Positions 13,101 through 25,184 of a stretch of DNA of 64,000 nucleotides are shown here, one piece after another. The stretch comes from Eutypella sp. D-1 (Eukaryota; Ascomycota; Sordariomycetes; Xylariales; Diatrypaceae). The notes under the pieces are model-generated. The model was not told the DNA's origin, did no database searches, and was given only the letters and a program-made list of their open reading frames with translations. Both the position numbers and the translations under genes were made by a program. Positions within the stretch are counted from its first letter, which is position 1, and each line of letters begins with the position of its first letter. Where the stretch lies: positions 3,162,001-3,226,000 of the forward strand of contig JAJTTP010000002.1 in the NCBI GenBank assembly GCA_023313575.1. The letters are read 5' to 3'.

Positions 13101-16100
13101 GTTAATTATACGTTAAAATAATGTTAATACGTTAATTAATCCGAAAAATATAATTAAATATTTAAACAGGCCGTATTTCGTTTTAAAAACTATTTTTTAT
13201 TTATTTCCGGGTTTAATTCTGATGTAATAATATTTATCTTTAAGATTTAAAGTGGTAAATTATTTAATTCCGTACAAACGGTCCTTTATTTTAATAATAA
13301 ATAATAACGGTATTCGGTTTTTAACGGTAATTTCGTTTAATTATTAATAATCGATTATTAATTATAATTTGCTGTTTTTTTTAGGTATAAATATGATAAG
13401 GTATTTTATTAATAATTTTAATCGTTAAATATATTTTTTTATTAATTTATTTTCGAGGTATTTTTATAATTTTTTAAGTTCGATTTTATTAAAGTTATAA
13501 ATTTTATAAAATCGTGGTGTTTTTTTTTTTATAAAGATAATCTCGTGGTCTTATTTATTATAATCTAATAATCCTTTTTTAAATTTTTCGCGAAACATTT
13601 TATTATATTTATGGTATTATAGTAATACGTTACGCATTCGTAAGAATATGGTCGTTTTTTTTTTTAAAATGTTATTAAAAAGGCGGAATCGTTATCGGAT
13701 AAATACGATAATTTATTTAATATTTTTTTTATATCCTTTTTTTTTAATTCGTTATATTCTTTTTAATAAAGTTTTTATCATATCCTTATGCCCGTACTTA
13801 TTATCCGTTAAGTATTAAAATTTTTTTTTAAGTTATTATCGGTTTTTAAAAGATAAGGAAATATTATTTAGCCAATTTTTTAATTAATCGATAAATTATA
13901 TTAATACAGCTATAATTACTTAAAGATTATATTATATTTTTTTAAAAATATAATATCGAAAATAATGTTTTATTTTTATCTTTCGATATATACGTCGAGT
14001 TAATCGGTTTCCCGTAATACTTTTTTTTCGTCGTATTAAAAAACATAATTTTCAGCTTTTATTATATTATAAAAGTATTATTTTTTTTTTATAATAATTA
14101 TAACTTATTATATAGTTTTAAGGTTATATAATTACCGTTAGTTCCGTTATTTATTATAACGGTATATTAATTATTTTTAATTTTTATTCGTATTATGGTA
14201 TGTCCGTATCGTTTTTAAGTTCTTAAAATGGCTTATAAATATCGTATTACGTTTTTAGGCTTTAAAATACCGTTTTATAACCTTGGTACAAACGGCCTTA
14301 TTTTTTTAAATCCTTACCGTAAATTTAAGCGGCGTTATATAAATTATTATAAAGTTTTTCCTTATTAAATTCTTTTTATACGTATAGTTATTTTTTTATT
14401 TTTAAATCTTTATAAAAATGTTTAAAACTAATTTTATTAAAGGTTATTCTTTTTAATAAGTTTTTAAACGTATATAAATCGGCGTTTAATAACTTATTTT
14501 TCCAGTATCGGATTTTGTGTTTTTATTATTCGATCTCGTTCCGGATTTTTATAGCTTTTAACGTTTAATATATATATTTATTATAATAACATATTTAATA
14601 TCCTCCGGGGCAAAATATTTTTTCTGGTTATTTTTATTTATACGGTACGCGGTTATAATAACGCCGAATTTCTTTATATTATCGTCGATCGGTTTTATCT
14701 TTTTCCTGTTATAAAAAATCGAATCTTTTTTTAATTATTTATCTAATTCGGTTAATAATACCGATTTTTCGTTTTTTATATTAATAGCATTCATATTTTC
14801 AACAGTTAATAAAGTGTTTTAAAAAGTATAATGTCCGAGTTTAAATTTTTTAATTAATAAACTTATCTTAATTACGAAATTATTATAAATAAATTTTAAA
14901 TCGTTATTTTTTAAAACGTTATTAAAATCGTTTAACGTAAATGCCGTATATTGTTTTTAATTTATAATTTTATTATTTTTTAAATTAATTAATTAATCGT
15001 TTTATTTTTTTTTTTACGTAATAAGTTTTTACGAAAGTTTTTTTTTTATCGTTATTAAAGTATTTATTTTGTTATTATTAACGTTATCGTTTTATAACGG
15101 CTTAAGTTAATTATTTAACTTTTTATAGTTTTTATTAATAAATATTACTGTCCGAGTATATGCGGCAAATTATTTCGAGCGTTTTTTTACCGGCAGAAAG
15201 TTATTCCTTTTCGGGCACGGGTTTTTAATTTATATTCCGTTTAAATCCTTTACATTTTTTTTAAAAATATTTTATCTTATTATAATTATAGCATTTAATT
15301 TATCGTTTATTTTTTCGTATTATATTAAATAATATAAGTTTTAATGTTATCCCATAAGATATATCGGTAAGCTTTTAGTCTTGATTTTTATTATTTTAAT
15401 ATCTTTTAAATCCTTTAAATATATAATATCTTTTTTTTTAACGTCGTTTAAATTATTTATTATCGATTTTAATTATTAAAGTAATAAATTTATCGAAAGT
15501 ACTTAATTTGTTTTACGTAATAATTTTATCTTTAACCGAGTTTTTAAATCCTTAATAAAACGTATCGATAAAGGATTTATTATCGACTTAATCTGTTTTA
15601 GCGGTAAGTTATTTAAATTACGCAGCGTATATATAAATTGCTTTTTTTATTTAAAGGTTAAAAGTTATTACGTAACGGCTCGGGCTTTATCCGGATTTCC
15701 GTAATTAGTTTTTACCTTTTCCTTAAAATTTTTATATTTTTCGAAAAAACGTTTAGTTTCCGTAAATCTTTTTTTTTCCTTTATTTTTATAAAAGTATTT
15801 AAAATAGGTTTAAACTATTAAGCTATCCCCCCGGTAAAACATAATATAATGTTAAAAATTTTATTAACTTCCGTGGTATATATATAACGTTATTAATATA
15901 AGTAAATTACGGCTATAATAAAAAAAGGTTATACGGGGGTAATGTTATTATAAAGTCCAAATCTTTTAAGTTTGAATTTAACGGATATAACCTTTTAGTT
16001 TATAAATGTAATTACCGTTCGTTCGATTTATTCGATTTATTCGAATAATTATTAAATAACCTGCTAAAAGTTTTAGCCTAAAAAAAATATGATATCGGAT

Positions 16101-16143
16101 ATTGTTTAAAGTTAATAATATTACTGAATAAAAATTTATAACG
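10131..16143 (-). pseudogene. gag-pol remnant of chromovirus B
   Basis: Minus-strand debris in mirror order of A: chromodomain region about 10790-10920, integrase C terminus 10928-11191, integrase core about 11430-11840, RNase H start at about 12591-12625, RT active-site region at about 13049-13082, and the gag motif YGNPDKARAV at about 15667-15713. The 87-codon stretch at 10928-11191 (reading YIGPYLIIKKI) is open only because few mutable codons lie there; it is a fragment, not a gene. Homology to A is visible along the entire length. Confidence 0.85.
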
Positions 16144-16556
16144 TATAACGGCTGGTTTATTTTTAATTATTAATTTAATCGAAGGATTTATATTAATAAA
16201 AATGCTAAAGGTTTTAAGCAATAAGTAATCACGTTTAATAATAATAAAAAAAAATACTTTAAGTAATTAAATTATATTATAAACTGGTAAACTTAAAGAT
16301 TATTTAAAAAAAAGGTAATAAACGTAATTATATATTATTTATATCCTTTATTCCTAATATTAAAATATATAATTATGTTAAATCCTTAAATCGTAACGGA
16401 TTTAATTAATACCTTTAAATCTATAGATTATAACGGATCTATATGTAGCTTTTTTTATAGCTTATTAAGTGTGGCTGGTTTACGTTTTTATTCTTCCGGC
16501 AGTACCGTTAACGAATAAGGTTACCAGCCCCTATTTGGCCTAGTCAGGCCATAACA
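16144..16556 (-). repeat. 5' LTR of gypsy B
   Basis: A direct repeat of 9716-10130. It ends CATAACA on the plus strand, followed by the AAACG duplication. Its right part is less mutated than the matching part of the other copy. Confidence 0.87.
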
Positions 16557-16561
16557 AAACG
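16557..16561. repeat. target-site duplication (right) of gypsy B
   Basis: AAACG, identical to 9711-9715. Confidence 0.85.
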
Positions 16562-17098
16562 CGTATTTTCCGCTTAACGTTTTTCTTTCTTTAATTTTTT
16601 TAACTCCTTTAAATTATCGATATTATAAAATACCATTTTTATTATCTTTTTATACTATATTCTTTTTTATTTCCAAATACGTTAAATACGCGTTTTTACA
16701 CGTTTTTTAACTTTTATAACTTTTTTAAATTCCGTTTCCAGTTTACGATATTAAGAAAATATTTTAAGAAATTGCTCGGTAATAAAGTTAAAAATGTTAT
16801 ATTAAGGCTGGTTTTTTTAAATATAAAAGAAATAATAAGAAAAATCCGATTCCGAAACCTTATACTTAAAGTAATAATGTTTAAAATAAAAATAAAAAGC
16901 CATATCGGAAAGATTAACGGATAACACGGCAGTTAAAAAAAAATCGTATTACGTTATTTTTATAAAAAGTTTAATACGTTTAAATATATAACTAAATATA
17001 ATAAAAAAAGGAAAAAAAAAAAAAAAAGAAAAACTTATTAAAAGATATAAAAAAAACGGAATAAATTTTAAGAATAAAACTTTAAAAAAGAAAGATTA

Positions 17099-17527
17099 TA
17101 TTATAACCGGTCGGGCCATTAAGTTTAATAAAGTTAATACAGTAAAAAGAAATCCTTAATTTAAGTTTTGGAGAAAAAAATAGCTATATTAAAGTAAGCC
17201 ATATGCGTTATATAATTAAAAAAGATCGGTTAAATCGGTAATAATCTTAATGACGTTAAATCGTTATATTCGGATACGATTTTAACGATTTAATAATAAT
17301 TATATATTTTAATATTAAGAATAAAAAATATAAATAGTATATAATTATGTTTATTACCTTTTTTTTAAATAATTTTTAAACTTATTAGCTTATAATATAA
17401 CTTAATTATTTAAAGCTTTTTTTTTTATTATTACCAAATGTGATTACTTATTACTTAAAACCTTAGTATTTTTATTAATATAAACCCCTCGATTGGATTA
17501 ATAGTTAGGAATAAACCAGCCGTTACA
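17099..17527 (+). repeat. right LTR of gypsy A
   Basis: A direct repeat of 3830-4257, ending CCGTTACA with its CA terminus intact and followed by TATTA. Confidence 0.88.
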
Positions 17528-17532
17528 TATTA
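17528..17532. repeat. target-site duplication (right) of gypsy A
   Basis: TATTA, identical to 3825-3829. Confidence 0.8.
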
Positions 17533-20500
17533 TAAAAACCACTTTTATTATTTAATATATCGGACGATTAATAATAAGCCGAATCTTTAAAAGCCGTTAA
17601 AAAATAACTTTATACCGGAACCTTTTAATAAATATTAATATAAAAGGAGATAAAAAAAGTTAAAAATACGTTATTATAATTTTTTAATTATTTATAAAAA
17701 CGTATTACTTTATTTATCCTATTATTTAACCTTATAATTATAACCTGGATAAAATTCGACCAAATATAAATTATTAACTTTTAAAAAATAATATAAATAT
17801 TATTAGCTATTAATAACTTTAAAAAAATTAATAATAGGTTAAAAGTTAGCCGGATAATTAAAAAAACTTTTAAATAATATTAAAATTATTTTTAAAAATT
17901 TATAAAAACAAATTTTAAAGTTATATTAAAAACGTTTCGGTTTATATTAAAAACCGCATTAATATAAAAAAGTATATACGTTAAAAAATATAATGCTAAT
18001 TTCGTAATAATATTAATTAACTTTATTACGTAATTTAAACTTCCGGTATAAAATTTTAAAAAGTTTAAATTAATAAAAAACCGATAATTTAACGTTTTAA
18101 TATAAAAAGTTTCGATTTATAATATAAAATAAAAACCAATTTATTTATAAACTTATAAGCTATTTATTTATTTTAATTTATAGCTCGGAATATTTATAAA
18201 GCTGCCCGGTAAATCTTAATAATAACTAAAAACTTTAACGGCATAAATTATATTATAAAAAATAATAACTTTTATTAACCCGCTTTTTATAACCGCGCGT
18301 TAATTTTTTTTTAATTTAAATTAATTACTTTTTTATTTTATTTTAATAAATAACCCCGTTAAACCTTAACCCGGTTTTAAAACGTTTAAATCCTTATAAA
18401 ATATTAAACGTCTTTTCGGTATTTAATAACTTTTTTTTTTTAAACGGATTTAACCTTAACTTATTCCGTTTACGTAATAACCTTTTCCCGTACAGTTTAT
18501 ATAACCTTTTTTTACGTAATTTATATAACCCTTTCTTTTATAACCTATATAACCTTTTTTTTAAAAAAATATTAACTTAAAATACTTATATTAATATTTA
18601 TACCTTCCAGGATACTTTTAACCTGGATACCCTTAACTTAAATATTTTACGGCTATTTAACCTATTTACCTTACCCGGGTTATTTTTTTTAACCAATAAA
18701 AAATAATTAATAACCTTTTAAATAGCCATATTTAACGATAAAAAGGGATAACCGGACCGTTCCTTTTTTAAGAATCTAAATTAACTTATATATTATAAAA
18801 TTTAAACAATTTTTATATTAGCTTTTAGCGCCACCCCTTTTTTAAGCAATTATTTTAAATAAAGGACTAAGGCCCGTAAAAACTTTAAAAAATTACGGTT
18901 CTTTTTTTTAAATAATTCTTAAACCTATCCCGGGACCTAATTTATTATTAAAACGGATATTTATATTTATTAATAATTAATAAAAGTAAACTTATTATAT
19001 TATCCCGCCGATTAATATTTTAAATAAATTATGCTTATCGATTATTATAAAATAATTTAAAAAAGTTTAAAATAAAAAAAATAATTATACGGGAAAAGTT
19101 TATAACATTTTAAAAAATAAATTCCGTTTTTTCTTTAACATATATTATATTAACGGTATCCGGCAAATATAGTTTTATGTTATGTTTTTAATTATTTTAT
19201 TAAAATATATAATATTATACTTTTTTTATAACATCCCCCGTTATTTAATATTTACCGATATATATTTTGTTATAAAATATTACTTTAATACCGAATAAAA
19301 TAAAATTTAATATTATTATAATTAAATTTTTATAACTTTTTTTAATATTAAGGCTAAAAATATAAGTAAAAACGATTTAAAAATATTTTAAATTATATTT
19401 AATTAACTTTTTTTATATTAAAAAGTATTAAGGCCCGATTTTTGAAAAAAATAATAATTAATTGCTATTATATATTAAACTTCTTATATAATTCTTTAAT
19501 TTTAATATGCCTTTTTCGAACCTATTATTTGCTTTAAAAACCTAATAAATAAACTTTACGCCTTTATCGGTATTTATAAAGTTATAAAAGAAATTAATTA
19601 ATATATGGTTAATAAAAATAATACTTTTTATGTTAACCGTAAATATTATTAAAACGATAAAAGTAAGAAATACCATTAAAAATAAAAAACCGATAAATAA
19701 TAAAATTATAAATGTTAAATATGTAAAAAACAAAAGTATTAATTTATTAAATATTTAAAATAAAAACGTAAAAAAATAAAGGTTTAATAAAAAATTAAAA
19801 AAATATCTTACCGTGTTAATTACGCCGCTTTTTTTATTAAATATAAAAAGAATAAACCCGTTTTAAAACCCGAGGAAAAAAATACCGCGGAATATTTTAA
19901 CCGTTTAAATAACGGCTAATATCTTACGGCCGTTTATTTATTTAATTAAATTTTTTAATATCGAATCGACCCTTTTTTACCGATTATAAAAAATAACGTT
20001 CCCGATATTATGTTCGTTTTAAATAAATATATTAAAAACGTGTTTTAAAAAATTATATTAAATACAAATGTTATTAAAATATTTATTATAAAAAAGGAAT
20101 AATATTTTATTTTAATAAGGGAATATTTTAATTAACGATTAAAAATGGATAAAAATCGTATAAGGGAAATTAATATCCGTTTCGGAAATGGACCTTATAT
20201 TAAATTATTTGGTACAGTTTTTATTAATACCTTTTTCGGATAAATTAATTTTTACGTGATAAAAATAAATATTTTATTTTTAATATTAATTAAAAATATA
20301 AATCGATTTAATATATACCTTAATAATATTATTAACCAGTTAATCGGTAAAAACGGTATAACGGTTAATATTATTCGGAAATAAGGATATTTATAATTTA
20401 AATTCGATAATATTATTTATTTTACGGAAATAGAATTACGTAAAATTTATATACGTTTCGGACATTTATTTATTAATAAATTATATAACTTTTTAAATAA

Positions 20501-23167
20501 AGCAAAACATAATATTAAAATCGATGATTTTAAAAAAATTAATAAATTTTATTACCATTATTAAATTAAAAATAAAACATTTTAAAGGTTTAAATTTAGC
20601 TTAAAAAATTTAAAAATAAATTTTAATTTTAAAATAATTGTTAATATAATATATTTAAATAAAAAGCTTATTCTTTATATCGTTAACGTAATTATAAAAT
20701 TTTAAGTAATACGTTTTATAAGGAATATATTAATTAAAAAGATATAAAACGTATTTAAAACCCCCGGATATTATCATTTACGATATAAAAACGAATTTCG
20801 ATAATATTAAATTCCGTAATAAAACACGTTTTATTAAAATTATTTATTATTAAGTACCGGTAAAGGTATATTAATTTATTAATAAAATAAAAAAAATACT
20901 ATAACTTTATTTATAAAGCTTATAAAATTATTACGGAAAAACTTAAAAGTATTAAATTAAGATTATTACGTTTATAAATAATAATAAAAACGGTTAATAA
21001 TATAATTAATTTTAACGGCTTCGTTTTTATTTTATTAATTTTTAAAGCTTATTTTTAAATTAATATAAATTTATTTTTTATTTTTATATAAATTTAAAAA
21101 GCTTAAATAATATAAAAGGCTATAACGAAAGTTAAAAAAATTAAGGCATAAAAAACGGTTTAAAATGCGTTAAATATTAAAAATAACCCGAATACGTAAA
21201 AAACATTTTTAAGGTTATTTCTTTTAAATAATAAAGTATTTATATATATAAAAAAAAGGATAAAAAAACTTATTTAAAGTTATTACGGTAATTAATAAAG
21301 ACGTAACAGTAAATTTAAAAATAATAAAAAACATAATAACTTTCCGGAGCTTATACGTTAAACCTTATACCTAATTAAAAAAAGTCCTTATTTAAAAAAA
21401 GCTAATAATTATCCCCGGTAAAAAAATTAAAATAATATAAGTAAATTTTTAATACGTTAATATTAAAAAAAAACGATAAAGTATTAACTTTTAAGCTAAA
21501 AGCAGATAAAAAAATTATAATATTTAAAAAGTTATTCGAAGTTTTTAATTTTAAAAAATTAAACGCTTTATTTAAAAAAAGCATTTTATAATTTAAAATA
21601 TATAACGTTACCATATATTAAAACGTAACAATTTTTAAATTAAAAATAATTTACGAAATAAAAAGCAAAAATATTTTATCGTTATATAAAAAATTACGAT
21701 TAATCGTTTAAAATTACGGAAACCCCGATAAAACTTTTATTATAACTTACGTATTTAATATTTAATAAATTAGTTAATGCTTTATTTTAATAATAACCTT
21801 TATTTTATGGCTTAAAAAAATAAAAATTATAATATAAAATATTATTATAATTTATACCCAGTTTAAAACATTAATATAACGGATTATTTTTATATAATTA
21901 TTTACCGAATTAAAAAATAAATACCCCGAAAAAAGTTATTACGTATTATTAAATTATTATACGGATTTATAAAATTAAATATTTACTAATTTAAAACTTA
22001 TTTATAATATTATTAATAAAAATTATATATAAAATTATTAATTTTTAACTTTTATTTATTAATATTAAATTTAAAATTATTCGGGATTACAGGATTTTAA
22101 ATAAATAATATACTTAATATTAATACCACGGATTTTTTAATCTTGGAAAATAAGGCATTTACCGAAGTAAAAATTAAAATATGTTTATAAAAAATATTAA
22201 AAAACGGATCGACCGAAAACTTTAATAGTTTACGAATTATTATATGCGAACATAAAATAATTATTATATAAAAAGGATAAACCGAGAAATTAAAACTTTT
22301 AAATATAAAAATACTGTTTTTAAAATTAATAAAAAAATACGTTAAATAATAAGTATATAAAATTTATATCGTTTTTATTTATTAATTAAAAGCTATTTTC
22401 GATTATTCCACGGTAATATAATATATTAAGCCCGGTTTTAAAGAAATTAAAATATTAAACGTTAAAATTAAGTAATAAATAAATAATAAAAACCGTAAAC
22501 TTAATTATATCGAATTAAATCTTACGAAATTAAAATTATACGTATTTATTAACGGGATATTTATTAATAATAAAAATATAAGCTTATAAATCGGATATTT
22601 TATCGTTTTAAATAATAAAAAATTAAAAAATTATAATAATAAATTAAATATTAAAAATAATATTATTTATTAATTATTTATTAAATATAAACGTATTATT
22701 TATAACGTTTTAATTAATAAAATATACGGTATGGTTTAAAGTTTTAACGTAAAATATATTTTATATTATACGTTTAATACTATTTTAATACGTTTATTAC
22801 TTCCTTAAGCCTTATTAATTTTATATATTAATTTTTTTTATATTAATATTTAATATAAATAAGTAATATTAATAAAAAAAAATTAATAATCGATTTAATA
22901 ACATTATAACAGTTTTATAAAAATAAAAAAATTAATAATATTCGATAAATTTATAACATTTATAATTTTACCGATATTATAACGAAAGCCATTTTTAATA
23001 AGGTTATAAAAATACTTATCGAAAATAACCAGATTATTTTAAAACTAAAAGGTTAAATAAAACAGAAATAATAATATTAACGTTTATTATTTAATTAATT
23101 ATTTATTTATTTATATTTTTTTAATAGCATTTTGTAATCAGTTAATTACAAAAAAAAATAAAATAAA
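17533..23167 (+). pseudogene. Ty1/copia gag-pol remnant
   Basis: From about 20420 the plus strand reads a recognisable fungal copia integrase: FTEIELRKIYIRFGH with the zinc-binding histidine at 20463, then YYHY where the second metal pair (CHHC) belongs, at about 20555. The catalytic core follows to about 20900. An ILLIFKAY segment at about 21030-21055 matches the TLLVFGAYP block before RT. RT C-terminal sequence (YGFIKL, then TTDFLILENKAF) lies at about 21950-22200, and an RNase H region with VFINGIF and, later, YGMV spans about 22530-23060. The stretch 17533-20380 must hold gag and protease but is too decayed for me to read. Stops are everywhere, consistent with RIP. Confidence 0.8.
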
Positions 23168-23366
23168 TATTAATTATTAATAATTATTAATATGGACTTA
23201 TATACCAGTAAAAAGTACTTATATACCTATCTCCCGTTTATATAAAGATATAGGCTTTACCCGTATCCCTCCTAAATAAAAAGATAGACCTTAAACCAGA
23301 ATATAACACCAGTTTTACCACCTTTCATATTATTATCTTTTTCCTTTACGTACGTACCTACCAACA
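23168..23366 (+). repeat. right LTR of the copia element
   Basis: It matches 3414-3612 over 199 bases. Its right half is nearly unmutated and ends ACCAACA; its left half is converted to A/T. Confidence 0.85.
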
Positions 23367-23371
23367 AAAGT
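23367..23371. repeat. target-site duplication (right) of the copia element
   Basis: AAAGT, identical to 3409-3413. Confidence 0.8.
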
Positions 23372-23785
23372 CATATGAGATGGGGAAGGAGGGTAGGATG
23401 TAGGTGATGGCCGTTATAGAAACGAGATAGGCCTCGGAAGAGTCAGTTGAGGAAGCGCATAGATCGATTTAGCAAGAACTTACCTCGTAGAAGAGAGCAC
23501 TATGTGTTGGCTTTGGCGTAGTGTTGATCACCCTCAGGCTAGATCAAGCCGGAGGTGCATCGTAGGCCGACGTTGGCGTGTGTTCGAGCAATGTGTAACC
23601 ATGGATGATCGTCTCATGTGTTGTAGTATGAATGGGATGGTTGGTTTGTCTTCAGAGGATGTATCACCATGGAGTGAGTAGAAGTCATGTTAAGAAAGGG
23701 CTCTGGATGTGGTAGTATATAGTAAAGTATGACTGAGTAGGCCAAGGTATGGAAGTAAGAGAAGGAAGTTATGTGATGTTTTTTT

Positions 23786-23818
<33 letters not shown>

Positions 23819-25184
23819 TGATGATGGATGTGAAAGGTGAGAAGTATGGGGAGGGAGGACGTATATAAGGACTATTTCGAAATTCAAGCTGGAAGGGCAG
23901 ATCAGCCAGCGGGCCAACTCCACCTTACCCGATCTGGAAGTATGGAAAATATCCGATTGGGTACATCTGTCAAGCCAAGTGTGATCTGAACGATCCAGCC
24001 AATCAGATGCCTAGATGCCCGATTTTGACAAGGTACCTAAGTATCTCCTGCCTTCTTTTCAAGATCACTTCCCATTATGACCATTACGCCTACCAATCAA
24101 CAACCACAACAGCTACAGCTTTTCTATTTTCTAATCACGATTTCTACATAGCTGCAAATCTACCTAGGTTTTCAGGTACTCTCCAGATCTATTCTTTCCA
24201 TATATGGTAAAGTCTGTTGATTTGATGTGAAAAGTGACCTAGGCCAGTTGCCATATGAGTGGACCTTACTGATTTCGCATTCTTAGAGCTACCCAGCTAC
24301 GCAGAACGTAGTAGAGAGTATGATTACCACATTGAAGACACTATACCAGATTTAGAGGGCGCATAGATCACAATGGATATCCGTAGATCAAATATTAAGT
24401 CTTCTATGCCTTTAGGTAAGTGCCTAGGTACCTAGGTATCCATGGATGCGACTTGGTGATGAGCCACTCTATTATGTGAATGTCCCTGTTCTCCCCAACG
24501 CACAGGCGTACTTGGGAAAAGCCCACTTGAATATGACTGCCTACCTAGGTAGCTATCTAGGTAGCTACGTAAAATCCATATTCCTGATGGTTCAGACCCA
24601 CCCAACTGGTAGAGAAAAGCAATGGCCCAGCTTGAAGCTTTGTTAAGAGCATAGTGGGGCCACCATTTTCTCTTCAGGCTGCGATCTAGGATCACTGTCG
24701 ATTTCGTAATCGATGATGGTTAGGAATAGCCTAGTGCATCAGAGAGTGGACCTATGTGCTTTGGGCTCAAAAGAATGCCCCAGGAGCAGGCATGGTATCC
24801 GGAGGACACATCCTAGATAGCTTCCGAAAGCGGGTGGGGGTAGAGACCTGAGACGACAGAATATGCCTGTGAGTAGCATGTGACCTCTTCAACTGCAAGC
24901 CGTGAGTAGGAAAACGACTTGCGAGTACCACTTATAACTTCAAGATATCCCTGGTGAAGTAGATAGTGAAAATAACAACATATACATGGACTGCTTGGCC
25001 GAATTATGTGGTATTTCTACTGGTATCTCTCGTATCCGTGTCCGTCTCACTTTGCAACCTTGTCCCCTGGCACCGGTTACCGAACCTCTGCTTGGTGCAG
25101 TGCCAGTGCAACTAATAATACAAAGTCTTCAATTTACCCCAGGTGGCTCTTGAGCTCTCCTTCCCAATGAATATGGACCACAGA
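23372..25184. other. intergenic region right of the retrotransposon nest
   Basis: No supported gene. It contains the TG microsatellite at 23790-23818 and clusters of the palindromic word CCTAGG/CTAGGTA at about 24416-24440 and 24541-24572. Normal base composition resumes immediately after the copia LTR. The small open frames here show no motif. Confidence 0.6.
23790..23818. repeat. (TG)n microsatellite
   Basis: About 14 TG units preceded by a run of T. The CA-repeat translation in the minus-strand frame (THTHTH) is therefore not a protein. Confidence 0.9.

Larger units (their letters stand above)
9716..16556 (-). mobile_element. Ty3/gypsy chromovirus B, RIP-inactivated, inserted antisense into A
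   Basis: LTRs 9716-10130 and 16144-16556 are direct repeats of each other and inverted relative to the LTRs of A. On the plus strand the ends read TGTGACGG on the left and CATAACA on the right, so the element has proper TG...CA termini, and AAACG flanks it. The gag-pol remnant runs on the minus strand with the same domains as A. Since B lies within the 3' non-coding part of A, it is the youngest of the three insertions. Total length is 6,841 bases. All frames are broken except short chance stretches. Confidence 0.92.
3830..17527 (+). mobile_element. Ty3/gypsy chromovirus A, RIP-inactivated, interrupted by element B
   Basis: LTRs at 3830-4257 and 17099-17527 have the same orientation, share the start TTATAACCGGTCGGGCCATT and are flanked by TATTA. 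Between them lies + strand gag-pol debris (4258-9715), then the whole of element B (9716-16556) with its duplication, then the last internal 537 bases of A (16562-17098). Without B the element is 6,852 bases, almost the same as B itself (6,841). Domain order gag, RT, RNase H, integrase, chromodomain is that of fungal Ty3/gypsy chromoviruses. Every frame is broken by RIP-type stops. A is older than B, because B lies inside it, and younger than the copia element that it interrupts. Confidence 0.9.
3414..23366 (+). mobile_element. Ty1/copia LTR retrotransposon, RIP-inactivated, with two nested gypsy elements inside
   Basis: Two 199-base direct repeats (3414-3612 and 23168-23366) align without gaps at a constant offset of 19,754. 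They are flanked by AAAGT on both sides and end in CA on the right. Without the nested gypsy insertion the element is about 6,250 bases, a normal copia length. The + strand internal part gives copia pol in the usual order: integrase, reverse transcriptase, RNase H (see the pol entry). Nearly all differences between the two LTRs are C/T or G/A, the RIP signature, and every reading frame is full of stops. The gypsy element 3830-17527 sits 217 bases inside the left LTR. The element cannot be autonomous. Confidence 0.9.

Noticed and set aside
19542..19733. Hydrophobic 63-codon minus-strand open frame in the AT-rich island
   Set aside because: Phe/Ile/Leu-rich peptides are the automatic product of A/T-only sequence; it lies antisense in the copia gag/protease region.
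20855..20890. GTGKG-like P-loop in the copia region suggesting a helicase or Helitron
   Set aside because: In another frame the same bases continue the copia integrase (the VPV...K segment after the catalytic core), collinear with the integrase sequence on both sides, so the P-loop is a chance reading.
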